DNA from: DAOUAT01 sp964551735
GTDB taxonomy: Bacteria > Chloroflexota > Anaerolineae > CG2-30-64-16
DNA length: 64,000 nucleotides
Reading direction: 5' to 3'
Assembly (NCBI GenBank): GCA_964551735.1
Contig: CAZKEF010000011.1
Location: 98,205-162,204, forward strand
Part shown: one piece after another, positions 1 to 7,961 of the stretch
Position numbering within the stretch: the stretch's first letter is position 1
How the letters are laid out: each line of letters starts with the position of its first letter
Translations under genes and position numbers: made by a program
Notes under the pieces: generated by a model
Told to the model about the DNA's origin: nothing
Database searches by the model: none
Seen by the model: only the letters and a program-made list of their open reading frames with translations

Positions 1-59
1 TGCGCACCCTGGCAGGCGGCCAAATCTACATGGGCCTGCGCCCCGCGCTCCAGGACTGA
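1..59 (+). CDS. 3' end of an unidentified gene (partial)
   Basis: An open frame enters from the left edge (first full codon at base 3) and stops at TGA 57-59, giving a tail that ends GLRPALQD. It lies 10 bases upstream of the cinA-like gene on the same strand, so the two are probably co-transcribed. Eighteen residues are too few to assign a family. Confidence 0.5.
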   Translation, partial: RTLAGGQIYMGLRPALQD

Positions 60-69
60 ACCGGCGCTC

Positions 70-900
70 ATGATCAGCCCCACGGTCGAGCTCCTGACCA
101 TCGGCAACGAGGTGCTGGCCGGCGATGTGCTCGACACCAATTCGCACTGGCTGTGCCAGCAGTTCGGGCAGCAGGGCGCGCGCGTCGTGCGCATCACCGT
201 GCTGCCCGATATACCAGACGTCATCGGCGACGCGCTGCGGGCCGCGCTGCTTCGCCGGCCCGCGTTGATCCTCACTTGCGGCGGCCTGGGACCTACGGCT
301 GATGACCTGACCCTGGCCGCGATTGCCCGAGCACTCGATCGCCCCCTGCAAGAGGACCCCGCGGCCTATGCCATGATACGCCAACTCTATGCGCTGCTGT
401 ATGCGCGGGGCCACGTCACCACAGCCGAAGTGACCCCGGCACGGGCCAAGATGGCGCGGCTGCCCGCAGGCGCCGAACCCCTAGCCAACACCGTCGGCGC
501 GGCGCCCGGCGTGCTGATGACCGAGGCGGGCATCCTCATTGCCTGCCTGCCCGGCGTCCCCGCCGAGATGAAAGACATCTTTCAGAACGCGCTTTGGCCC
601 CGGCTGGCGGCCGTATTGAGCGGCGGCGCCTACGCCGAGCGCACCGTGCCCACCGACTGCTGGGACGAGTCCATCCTGGCCCCAGCAGTAGACGGAGTCG
701 CAGCGCGGCACCCAGAAGTTTATGTCAAATCGAGGGCACAGGTCTACGGGAGCGGGATCGCGGACTTCGTCACGCTGGCCGCGCGCGGGGCGACGGCAAC
801 AGAAGCGACCGCCCTATTAGATGTGGCTGAGGCGGATCTGCGCGCTGCCTTGGCCGCTGTAGGGGTACGCGCCACCTCAACTGACGATGTGACCGGCTGA
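70..900 (+). CDS. CinA-like molybdopterin-binding domain protein (N-terminal domain only)
   Basis: The 276-residue product opens with VELLTIGNEVLAGDVLDTNS and contains CGGLGPTADD and LPGVPAEM. These are hallmarks of the CinA N-terminal (MoCF-biosynthesis/COG1058) domain, which in characterised members is an ADP-ribose or NAD-related pyrophosphatase. The roughly 150-residue C-terminal NMN-deamidase (PncC) domain of full-length CinA is absent, so this is a stand-alone COG1058 protein. Start ATG 70 gives the canonical N-terminus. The stop codon lies inside a 15-bp tandem duplication (889-918). The family is certain from the motifs; the substrate is not visible. Confidence 0.9.
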   Translation: MISPTVELLTIGNEVLAGDVLDTNSHWLCQQFGQQGARVVRITVLPDIPDVIGDALRAALLRRPALILTCGGLGPTADDLTLAAIARALDRPLQEDPAAYAMIRQLYALLYARGHVTTAEVTPARAKMARLPAGAEPLANTVGAAPGVLMTEAGILIACLPGVPAEMKDIFQNALWPRLAAVLSGGAYAERTVPTDCWDESILAPAVDGVAARHPEVYVKSRAQVYGSGIADFVTLAARGATATEATALLDVAEADLRAALAAVGVRATSTDDVTG

Positions 901-923
901 AGCGTGACCGGCTGAAGCCTCGA
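889..923. repeat. 15-bp tandem duplication plus member of the CCGGCTGAAGCCTCGA repeat family
   Basis: GTGACCGGCTGAAGC occurs at 889-903 and again at 904-918. The second copy continues as CTCGA, giving the same 18-mer (GACCGGCTGAAGCCTCGA) found near 7928 and, inverted, near 15918. The first copy contains the TGA stop of the cinA-like gene. The element sits between convergent genes. Confidence 0.75.
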
Positions 924-953
924 ACCCGCAACGGCCTCGCACAAGCCGGGACT

Positions 954-2087
954 TCACACATCAAGCTGGAACGGCGTGCGGCCCAGCTGTGCCATCGCTT
1001 CCTTCGGGCTCACCGGCTCATCCTTCAGACGCAGGTACAGGTATTTAAACACATCCCGGAACATCGCGGTCACCGGCACGGCCAGCAGCATGCCCCAGAG
1101 TCCCGCCAACTGGTTGCCGATCACGATCACCAACATGATGAGCGCGGGGTGAAGCTCCACCGCCTTGCCGGAGATGCGGGGCACCAGGACGACGTTCTCC
1201 AACTGCTGAATGGCCAGAAACACGATCAGCGTCCACAGCCCCAACAGCGGCGACTGGATCGTCGCCACCAGCACGGCGGGCACCAGGCCGATGAACGGGC
1301 CGATGAACGGCAGTATCTCGAAGACCCCGGCGATCAGGCCCAGCAGCGCTGCAAAACGCACCCCCAACAAAGACAAACTCACCGTGACCATCACCCCGAT
1401 AAAGACGCACAGCAACAGCTGACCGCGCAAGTAGGCGCTCAGGATGTTGTCCAGGATACGAACGATGTTCATGAGGTCAGCGCGCATGCGGCTCGGGGCC
1501 AACGAAAAGACCCTGCGCGTCACCTCCGCCTGATCCTGCAGCACGTAAAAAAGCCAGAAGGGCACCACAAAGAAGCCGATCAAGAAGCTCACCGTGCCTG
1601 TCACCACGCTGAAGGTGCGGGTGATGCCGGTCTGCACGGCTCTGGCCACAGCGCCGCTGGCCTGCTGCAGCGCCTCCTCCACCTGGGCCTGGAAGTTCGG
1701 CGGGATGTTTTCCTCGTACCACGCCAGGAGGTTCCGGCCCAGGCGTTCAGCGCCCGTGATCAGATCATCGCGGCTGGCCCACAACACCTCGAACTGCTCC
1801 CCCACCACCGGTACTACCAACACAAAGAAGCCCACCACAAGGCCGATCGACAAGAGATAGACCAAGAGGATGGCGACCCGCCGCGGCCAGCGCGCGCCGG
1901 CCTTGACCCGCCGCAGAAACAGGCGCTCCAGCAGGTTCACCAGGGGCAGCATCAGGTAGGCTAACACCAGCGCGACAATGTAGGGGAAGAGCGCGCCGCG
2001 CGCGACCCACAGCGTCAGGACGACGGTCAGGGTCAGTGCAGCGACCAGGATGAGACGGTTGCGACGAGCAGGGGATAGATTCAACAT
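954..2087 (-). CDS. AI-2E family transporter (UPF0118 permease)
   Basis: This 377-residue polytopic membrane protein begins with two hydrophobic helices (about residues 12-50). It has a central soluble stretch and a C-terminal block with the family-typical GVFEILPFIGPFIGLVPA followed by LENVVLVPRISGK. It belongs to the PF01594 family, whose members include TqsA and various Na+/H+ or small-molecule exporters; the substrate cannot be told. ATG 2087 overlaps the stop of tlyA by 7 bases, so translation is probably coupled and both genes share the tlyA promoter. Confidence 0.92.
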   Translation of the reverse strand: MLNLSPARRNRLILVAALTLTVVLTLWVARGALFPYIVALVLAYLMLPLVNLLERLFLRRVKAGARWPRRVAILLVYLLSIGLVVGFFVLVVPVVGEQFEVLWASRDDLITGAERLGRNLLAWYEENIPPNFQAQVEEALQQASGAVARAVQTGITRTFSVVTGTVSFLIGFFVVPFWLFYVLQDQAEVTRRVFSLAPSRMRADLMNIVRILDNILSAYLRGQLLLCVFIGVMVTVSLSLLGVRFAALLGLIAGVFEILPFIGPFIGLVPAVLVATIQSPLLGLWTLIVFLAIQQLENVVLVPRISGKAVELHPALIMLVIVIGNQLAGLWGMLLAVPVTAMFRDVFKYLYLRLKDEPVSPKEAMAQLGRTPFQLDV

Positions 2088-2926
2088 GATACGGATGCCC
2101 CCAACGTAACCGGAATCAAATCTTTAATCCACGCCTCAACCTCGGCCGCGTCGCGCGCTGCGCCGTGCAGGCGCAGCCACGCCAGGAACTCCACATTGCC
2201 GGCCGGGCCGATGATAGGCGACCGGATGAGGCCTGCCGGCGTCAGGCCTGCGTCGGCTGCCTCGGCCAGCGCCTTCTTGATAGCGGCGCGATGCAACACC
2301 GGATCGCGCACGACCCCGCCCTTGCCCACCAGCCCCTTGCCTACCTCAAATTGGGGCTTGACCAGGGCGATAACCTGTCCGTCCGAGGCCAATAATTGCA
2401 CCACGCGCGGGAACACCAGACCCAGCCCGATGAATGACACGTCAATAACCGTCAACTGCACGGGCTCAGGCAGCGGATCCAGGTAGCGGATATTGGCGCG
2501 CTCGATGGATATCACACGCCGATCCTGTCGCAACGTCCACGCCAGCTGGCCGTACCCCACATCAATGGCGTAGACTCGCGCGGCGCCCCGCTGCAACAGG
2601 CAGTCGGTAAATCCACCAGTAGACGCGCCGATGTCGGCGCAGACCCACCCCGTCGGGCTGACGGCGAAAGCGTCCAGCGCGGCCTCCAGCTTCAAGCCGC
2701 CGCGGCTGACGTAGCGCAGCCCTGTTGCGACGCGCACCTCAGCATCTTCGGGCACCGACTGACCAGCCTTGTCCAGCACGCGCTCACCCAGCCAGACCTG
2801 ACCGGCGAGAATCAGCCGTTGGGCCTGGCTCCGGCTCTCGACCAGACCACGGGCCAACAGCAGCTCATCCAGGCGCACTTTGCGCGGCCTGGGTTGCCGG
2901 GGCTGTTCAGGTGCGGTGGGAGACAT
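2081..2926 (-). CDS. tlyA: TlyA family rRNA (cytidine-2'-O)-methyltransferase / hemolysin-like
   Basis: An N-terminal S4 RNA-binding domain (about residues 15-75, VRLDELLLARGLVESRSQAQ) is followed by an FtsJ-type SAM-dependent methyltransferase domain (ADIGASTGGFTDCLLQRGA, LVKPQFEVGKG). In actinobacteria TlyA 2'-O-methylates 16S and 23S rRNA. The open frame extends to 2962, but a TTGACA/TAAAAT promoter occupies 2934-2962, placing transcription start near 2927. The start is therefore ATG 2926 (MSPTAPEQ...), giving about 281 residues and an apparently leaderless mRNA. It is the first gene of a two-gene unit with the AI-2E permease. Confidence 0.92.
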   Translation of the reverse strand: MSPTAPEQPRQPRPRKVRLDELLLARGLVESRSQAQRLILAGQVWLGERVLDKAGQSVPEDAEVRVATGLRYVSRGGLKLEAALDAFAVSPTGWVCADIGASTGGFTDCLLQRGAARVYAIDVGYGQLAWTLRQDRRVISIERANIRYLDPLPEPVQLTVIDVSFIGLGLVFPRVVQLLASDGQVIALVKPQFEVGKGLVGKGGVVRDPVLHRAAIKKALAEAADAGLTPAGLIRSPIIGPAGNVEFLAWLRLHGAARDAAEVEAWIKDLIPVTLGASVSC

Positions 2927-2933
2927 GGCCGTC

Positions 2934-2962
2934 ATTTTAGCGCGTGGGCGGCAACATGTCAA
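2934..2962 (-). promoter_or_regulatory. Sigma70-type promoter of tlyA
   Basis: On the minus strand, TTGACA (2962-2957) and TAAAAT (2939-2934) are separated by 17 bp. The predicted transcription start, about 2927, coincides with ATG 2926, suggesting a leaderless transcript. It is back-to-back with the promoter at 2970-2998. Confidence 0.65.
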
Positions 2963-2969
2963 AGGTAAG

Positions 2970-2998
2970 TTGACTTCAAGTTGCTCCTACGGTATCAT
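2970..2998 (+). promoter_or_regulatory. Promoter of the UbiA-family prenyltransferase gene
   Basis: TTGACT (2970-2975), a 17-bp spacer and TATCAT (2993-2998) lie just upstream of ATG 3023. The predicted start of transcription is near 3005, and a GAGG Shine-Dalgarno-like sequence follows. Confidence 0.6.
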
Positions 2999-3022
2999 CT
3001 CCGCCGAGGATTGTTACGAAAA

Positions 3023-3946
3023 ATGACCGACACCACCCAAGCGCCATTTACGCCGGTCACGGCTCCGCGCCAGTTGGCCCTATTGCTGAAGACCATGCGT
3101 CCAAAACAGTGGACGAAGAACGTCTTCGTTTGGGCTGCGCTGCTGTTCGACGTCAAGCTCTTTCAAGCCGACCCGTTTTTGCGCACACTGGTGACCTTCG
3201 TGCTGTTCTGCCTGATCTCCGGCGTCGTGTACATCATCAACGACCTGGTAGACCTGGAGAAAGACCGGCAACACCCGAAGAAGCGCGGACGGCCACTGGC
3301 GTCCGGCGCATTGAACACGCGCTTTGCTATCGTTGCCGCAGCGGTGATCACGCTGGCGTCACTGCCGCTCGCGCTCTGGGCAAACCGCGGGCTGGCGCTG
3401 ATCCTCTATGGCTATCTGGTATTAATGGTCGCCTACTCGTTCTGGCTCAAAAACATCGTGATCGTGGACGTGCTGACCATCGCCGCGGGGTTCGTGTTGC
3501 GCGTGGGGGCGGGCGTGGCGGTCGTTGAGGTGACGCGCTTCTCGCCGTGGATCTATGTCTGCATGGTATTGCTTGCGTTGTTCCTGGGGCTGGGCAAGCG
3601 CCGCCAGGAGATCGTCCTATTGCAGGAGAATTCAGTCAACGCGCGCGCCATTCTATCCGAGTATAACCTCCGCTTCGTGGACGAAATGCTCTCACTGGTC
3701 AGCGCCAGCACGGTGATGGCTTACGCGTTCTACACCTTCTCCGCGCCCAACCTGCCGCCCAACCACCTGATGATGCTGACGATCCCGTTCGTGCTGTACG
3801 GCCTGTTCCGCTACCTGTACCTCATCCACGTGAAAGGCGAGATCGAACCGCCGGATGTGGTAGTGCTGAAAGATCGGGCCTTGTTGCTGGACGTGGTGTT
3901 GTTCGGGGTCGCGATATTCCTGATCTTCTACGTGGTGCCGACGTAA
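3023..3946 (+). CDS. Decaprenyl-phosphate phosphoribosyltransferase-like UbiA family prenyltransferase
   Basis: This polytopic membrane enzyme has the two UbiA-superfamily aspartate-rich motifs. The first, NDLVDLEKDRQHPKKRGRP (residues 73-91), is the form typical of DPPR synthase-like proteins (Rv3806c relatives); the second lies around LGKRRQE. About eight hydrophobic segments fill the rest. Characterised relatives transfer 5-phosphoribose from PRPP to a polyprenyl phosphate for arabinan or other cell-envelope sugars. ATG 3023 (MTDTTQAP) is preferred over an upstream ATG at 2981, which lies inside the promoter. The exact polyprenyl substrate is inference. Confidence 0.88.
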   Translation: MTDTTQAPFTPVTAPRQLALLLKTMRPKQWTKNVFVWAALLFDVKLFQADPFLRTLVTFVLFCLISGVVYIINDLVDLEKDRQHPKKRGRPLASGALNTRFAIVAAAVITLASLPLALWANRGLALILYGYLVLMVAYSFWLKNIVIVDVLTIAAGFVLRVGAGVAVVEVTRFSPWIYVCMVLLALFLGLGKRRQEIVLLQENSVNARAILSEYNLRFVDEMLSLVSASTVMAYAFYTFSAPNLPPNHLMMLTIPFVLYGLFRYLYLIHVKGEIEPPDVVVLKDRALLLDVVLFGVAIFLIFYVVPT

Positions 3947-4013
3947 TCCGAGCCTGGCGACCTGTTGCGGCGCTACTGCTCAGGACCGCAGGAGGGGGCC
4001 GGCCTTAGATCGC

Positions 4014-4047
4014 GGCGGAGGCTACGTCACCCGATGTAGCCTCCGCC
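4014..4047. terminator. Bidirectional hairpin between convergent genes
   Basis: GGCGGAGGCTAC (4014-4025) and GTAGCCTCCGCC (4036-4047) form a perfect 12-bp stem with a 10-base loop. It lies between the prenyltransferase gene (+) and the PHP gene (-). There is no clear T-tract, so it may also be an RNA end-stabilising hairpin. Confidence 0.6.
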
Positions 4048-4087
4048 GTTGCACTGTCTTACGCGGTGAGGTGGGGCAAGCAGCCGC

Positions 4088-6538
4088 TCAGCCCTGCGCC
4101 TCCATGGCTGGTGCGTCGTCGCGCACAGGTTCGGCAGCCGCTTTTGGCTTGCGGCTGCGCGCCCGCGAACGCGGCTTCGGTTCTGCCGCGGACGCCACGC
4201 CATCCGACGGCACGGCCTCGACCGTGGCGGGTGCGATGGCTTCGGCCGCTGCCGGCTTCACGTCCGCGGCAGGTGCTTTTTTAGCGCGCGAGCGGCCGCT
4301 GCGAGCCTTGGGCTTGGCCACAGGGGCGGACTCAACCACAGGCGCAACCTCCGGCGCAGACGCGCTTTCCACTTCCGCCGCAGGCGCCGCCTGATTCACA
4401 ACCACGGCCCCGGGTTCCGCTGTCGCCACCGCACCGGGTTGCGGCTCACCCGGAGCCCCTGCATGGTCAACGGCCTCCACGTCGACTTTGGCCTTGCTGC
4501 GCGGACGACGGCTGCGCCGCTTGGGCGCAGGCCCGGCGCCCGGCTCGCCCGTGACGCTTGCAACGACCTGAGGGGCCGCTTGCGGCTCGGCCTCAACCGG
4601 TGTTTCCGGCTCAGCGAGGGCGGCCAACGCGGCCTCCCACTCGGCCTGCTGTTCCAAAGCAGGTCCAGGCTCCAAAGCGAACTCGATCTCGATCCCGCTT
4701 TCTCCCTCGCCCCTGTCTTCAGCTTGCAGGAACTGGGCCCAGGGGCCGCTCATGCCATCGGCCGTGACACCATAGAAGACCCGGACCGTACCATCCGGCT
4801 GGCGGAGGGCCAAGTCATAACGCATCTTCTTGGCGCGTCGCGCTGACTGCCACAACCCGAAGTCGCCGTGCCACGTCACCGTCGCCGGGTCCACAGGGTT
4901 GGTCAGGTGCTGGCTGATCGCGTAGCTCCATAGCTTCCGCGCCGACTGCATGGTCACGTTTTGCACAACGTTGTTGTTGCGCAGATCGCGGATGGTAAAG
5001 TAGCGGCTGCCTTTGCGCTCTTCCATCGCTACGATCTCGACGCCGACAGCCGGCAAGGCCAAGCCTTCAGCCGCAGGCATGGGCGCAAGTTGGATGCCGG
5101 GGTGCTGCTCGGCCGGCAGAGCGGCCGGCTGCACCGGCTCGGCGGCCGGCTGCGGCGGGTGGACCGCGGCCGGGCCAGAGATGGTCGGGGCGGCCGGCGC
5201 TGGGGACGCGGTCAGGTCGCGGCCGGCTAACACAAGCTGCACCAACTCATCGCGAACGGCCTCGTTGGTCTCCCCCTCTTGACGCACGTAGATGCGCGTC
5301 TGGCCCATGGCGTAGGGCTTATCCGGCCCGTTGGGCACCATGATGCGCACGATGGGCACGCCACGACTTTGCACCACATCAACCCGCGCGTCAAGCTGGG
5401 GGGTGATGTTCCGCTCCAACTCCTTGCGCAGCAGAGCGGCCGCCGTATCCGCGTTCTCCACGCCGCGCGCCGGGGTCTTGCGCGTGGCGCTGACCCCAAC
5501 GTAAACGGTGCCGCCGCTGGTGTTCGCGAACGCTACGGCGTCGCAGAGGACCTTGTGCAGCCGTCCGCCCTCGCGCGACATACTCTCATGAAACGCCTGG
5601 ACGATGGTATTGCCCTGTTCGCGGGCCGCTTCCACATGATCGAACGGCATCTCGGCCGGCGTCCGATAGGGCCGCGTGCGAGCGAAGTCATCCCCCTCAA
5701 ACACGGCCTTCAGCGCCTCAAAGCTTACCTCGGGCAACAGCACCTCGGTAACCCGGTCGCCGATCCCCATGCGATTCTTGTCCTTAGGATCGCGCACCAG
5801 ACGATGCGCATCGGAGCCCTGGATGCAGTGCATACGCCGGGGATACTCGGGCTTGGAGCCATCGAAGAAACGCGCAGTCGCTCGGCGCGACGTGCTCTCC
5901 AGGTCAGTGACTTCTAAGGCGTGAAGATTCGGATCTTGGGTGAACGCAATCTTGGTCTGGCCACCGAAACTGAGACCTTGCAGTGCCACACCGTGGGTGC
6001 TATTGGCGTGCGCGGCGATCGCAAGCCCACCGGCCTCACGGATGAGGCGGTAAGCTGTCAACACATCAGTGCTGGCGCCTACTTCCGTGCTGCCCTCGGC
6101 GATGCGCTGTTCAGGCACATTGAGGCGCAGCAGGAGCATCTCTAGTTTGCGGAGCGTAGTTTCGGGCGGGAAGATGGCCAGGATGTGGAAGCCGAACATG
6201 GCGGTAAACTCGAAACCCGGCAACACCAGGATCTTGTCGCCAATACGGCGGTACTCATCCAAATCGCGCCGCTCCTGGGGACGTAGCCGGTCGTTGGCCT
6301 CCAACCAGGTGAGACGCTCAATTTCGTCTCGTAATCTGGCAACCCCCTCAACGGTGTTGTGATCGGTGATCGCCACAATGTCGAGGCCCTTCGACTCCGC
6401 CTTCTGCAGCCATTCGAGGTAAGTGACGCCCGGCTCCAGCCAGTCCGCCGATGCGGGGGTGTGCAAATGGAGATCCACCCGCCGCCAATCGCCCTCAACG
6501 GCCCGAAAGCTCCTTCGTATTCTTTTTTGATTTGACAC
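4088..6538 (-). CDS. PHP domain / AlbA-type (Schlafen-like) ATP-binding fusion protein with basic repeat tail
   Basis: Three regions are visible. (1) An N-terminal PHP phosphoesterase domain has DLHLHTPAS, AITDHN, GFEF, AHANS and GSDAH metal-ligand motifs. (2) An AlbA_2/Schlafen-like domain (CDAVAFANTSGGTVYVGV, then RIYVRQEGETNEAVRDELV) is often found in nucleic-acid-associated proteins. (3) A Pro/Ala-rich linker and a folded segment near KGSRYFTIRDLRNNN are followed by a low-complexity tail with three basic patches (PKRRSRRPRSKAK, KPKARSGRSRAKK, KPRSRARSRKPK). The frame opens at GTG 6571, but the AAAGGAG at about 6557-6551 points to GTG 6538 (MVSNQKRIRR); either is possible. A role in nucleic-acid phosphoester processing is inferred, not shown. 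Confidence 0.85.
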   Translation of the reverse strand: MSNQKRIRRSFRAVEGDWRRVDLHLHTPASADWLEPGVTYLEWLQKAESKGLDIVAITDHNTVEGVARLRDEIERLTWLEANDRLRPQERRDLDEYRRIGDKILVLPGFEFTAMFGFHILAIFPPETTLRKLEMLLLRLNVPEQRIAEGSTEVGASTDVLTAYRLIREAGGLAIAAHANSTHGVALQGLSFGGQTKIAFTQDPNLHALEVTDLESTSRRATARFFDGSKPEYPRRMHCIQGSDAHRLVRDPKDKNRMGIGDRVTEVLLPEVSFEALKAVFEGDDFARTRPYRTPAEMPFDHVEAAREQGNTIVQAFHESMSREGGRLHKVLCDAVAFANTSGGTVYVGVSATRKTPARGVENADTAAALLRKELERNITPQLDARVDVVQSRGVPIVRIMVPNGPDKPYAMGQTRIYVRQEGETNEAVRDELVQLVLAGRDLTASPAPAAPTISGPAAVHPPQPAAEPVQPAALPAEQHPGIQLAPMPAAEGLALPAVGVEIVAMEERKGSRYFTIRDLRNNNVVQNVTMQSARKLWSYAISQHLTNPVDPATVTWHGDFGLWQSARRAKKMRYDLALRQPDGTVRVFYGVTADGMSGPWAQFLQAEDRGEGESGIEIEFALEPGPALEQQAEWEAALAALAEPETPVEAEPQAAPQVVASVTGEPGAGPAPKRRSRRPRSKAKVDVEAVDHAGAPGEPQPGAVATAEPGAVVVNQAAPAAEVESASAPEVAPVVESAPVAKPKARSGRSRAKKAPAADVKPAAAEAIAPATVEAVPSDGVASAAEPKPRSRARSRKPKAAAEPVRDDAPAMEAQG

Positions 6539-6612
6539 TAAAGTAGATGCACTCCTTTCTTGATAATGCACGCGTTGTCTTTATGTGAAGCACTTACAGT
6601 ACTTCAGTTACA

Positions 6613-6640
6613 ATTATGTTTACATTTGGTATTTTGTCAA
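6613..6640 (-). promoter_or_regulatory. Promoter of the PHP-AlbA gene
   Basis: On the minus strand, TTGACA (6640-6635) and CATAAT (6618-6613) are 16 bp apart within an unusually AT-rich intergenic stretch (6572-6709). Predicted transcription starts near 6606. Confidence 0.5.
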
Positions 6641-6671
6641 ACTGACATGGTGAGTACATAAAACGCACAAA

Positions 6672-6700
6672 TTGACCTAGAACGCAAGGCAGAGTATCAT
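6672..6700 (+). promoter_or_regulatory. Promoter of the MFS permease gene
   Basis: TTGACC (6672-6677), a 17-bp spacer and TATCAT (6695-6700) lie immediately before ATG 6710. The predicted start at about 6707 leaves almost no 5' leader, so the mRNA may be leaderless, as for tlyA. Confidence 0.55.
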
Positions 6701-6709
6701 CTCATCGTC

Positions 6710-7855
6710 ATGAACAAGACTGCCTCGTTCTGGTTCTACTTGCTGTTCTACGCAGCCCTGGCGTGCTTTCTGCCCTACATGGTGTTGTATTACCGGGGCC
6801 TGGGCTTCACCGGCGCGCAGATCGGATTGCTGGCAGGCGTGTCGCCGCTGATCTCGTGGGTCAGCGCGCCGCTCTGGACCGGGGTCGCCGACGCCACAGG
6901 ACGGCATAAGCTGCTGATGAGCCTTGCCATCGGCGGGGCCGCGGCGTTGGCGCTGACCTTACCAAGCCTAAAAGCATTGGGCTTCGTCGCGGTGGCTGTC
7001 GCTCTGTACTACAGCCTTGCCGCGCCCATCGTCGCCTTTGCGGACAGCGCCACCATGTTCATGCTCGGCGACCAGAAGGCGAACTATGGCCGGTTGCGCC
7101 TGGGCGGCACCATCGGGTTTGGCCTGGCCGCGCCGATCGTGGGGCGGTTAGTGGAGGGTGGCGGCCTAAAGATCGCGTTCCAGAGCTATGCAGCGCTGAT
7201 GCTGCTCACATTCCTCGTCGGCCAGAGGTTCACTTTCAGCGTCTCCGCAGCCGGCAGATCGCTGCGCAGCGGCGCGCGTACGCTGCTGGCCGATCGCCGA
7301 TGGGCCATCTTTCTGGCTTTAGCCTTCATCGGCGGCATGGGCTTCGCCTCGATTAACACCTACCTGTATCCTTACATGCAGGAACTGAACGCCAGCACCA
7401 CCACCATGGGCCTCGCCGTGACCCTCTCCACCCTGTCGGAGCTGCCGGTGTTCTTCTTTGCCGACCGCCTGCTGCGGCGGTTCAAGGCGTTCGGCTTGCT
7501 GCTGTTGGCGCTCGTCATCACGGGCGTGCGCCTGCTGCTGTGCGCGGCGTTCCCGTCCCCCGCCGGCGTGCTGTTCTTTCAGCCCTTGAACGGCGTCACT
7601 TTTCCCGCCGCGTGGGCGGCTGGCGTTTCCTACGCCGACGAACACGCGCCACCGGGGATGAAGGCCACCGCCCAGGGCCTTTTCAGCTCGATGATCTTCG
7701 GCTTCGGCGCGGCCGCGGGTGGCTTGCTGGGCGGGCTGCTGCTCGACAGGGTGGGCGGGGAGGGGCTATACCTGGTCTTCGGGGCATTGGTGCTGGCCGG
7801 CACCGCGGTCATCGCACTGATCGCACGACGTTGGCCGCAGGCGCAGCGTGGCTAG
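6710..7855 (+). CDS. MFS transporter (MFS_1-like / LacY-NupG type)
   Basis: This 381-residue protein has about 12 hydrophobic segments. Its N-terminus (FWFYLLFYAALACFLPYMVL) and the following YRGLGFTGAQIGLLAG are characteristic of the MFS_1-like branch that includes sugar and nucleoside proton symporters. A short basic loop (ADATGRHK) corresponds to the conserved loop 2-3 motif. It is transcribed alone, divergently from the PHP gene. The substrate cannot be inferred from context. Confidence 0.88.
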   Translation: MNKTASFWFYLLFYAALACFLPYMVLYYRGLGFTGAQIGLLAGVSPLISWVSAPLWTGVADATGRHKLLMSLAIGGAAALALTLPSLKALGFVAVAVALYYSLAAPIVAFADSATMFMLGDQKANYGRLRLGGTIGFGLAAPIVGRLVEGGGLKIAFQSYAALMLLTFLVGQRFTFSVSAAGRSLRSGARTLLADRRWAIFLALAFIGGMGFASINTYLYPYMQELNASTTTMGLAVTLSTLSELPVFFFADRLLRRFKAFGLLLLALVITGVRLLLCAAFPSPAGVLFFQPLNGVTFPAAWAAGVSYADEHAPPGMKATAQGLFSSMIFGFGAAAGGLLGGLLLDRVGGEGLYLVFGALVLAGTAVIALIARRWPQAQRG

Positions 7856-7885
7856 AACGCGGCACCCATTGGCTTGAAAATCGCT

Positions 7886-7950
7886 CCGGAATCGAGGCCG
7901 CAGCCGGCTTGGTTATCGACGCAAGGGACCGGCTGAAGCCTCGATTCCGG
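7886..7950. repeat. Inverted repeat between convergent genes (probable bidirectional terminator), repeat family member
   Basis: Two 22-base arms at 7886-7907 (begins CCGGAATCGAGGCC) and 7929-7950 (CCGGCTGAAGCCTCGATT...) are reverse complements except at two positions, around a 21-base loop. The right arm carries the 18-mer GACCGGCTGAAGCCTCGA shared with 907-924 and, inverted, with 15918-15935. The element lies between the MFS gene (+) and lon (-). Confidence 0.75.
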
Positions 7951-7961
7951 CGGCGTGACTG

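Noticed and set aside
1149..1964. Long plus-strand open frame opposite the AI-2E permease gene
   Set aside because: His/Gln-rich antisense shadow without ribosome site or family features. Similar shadows opposite lon, aspS, M16, caspase and methyltransferase genes were also dropped.
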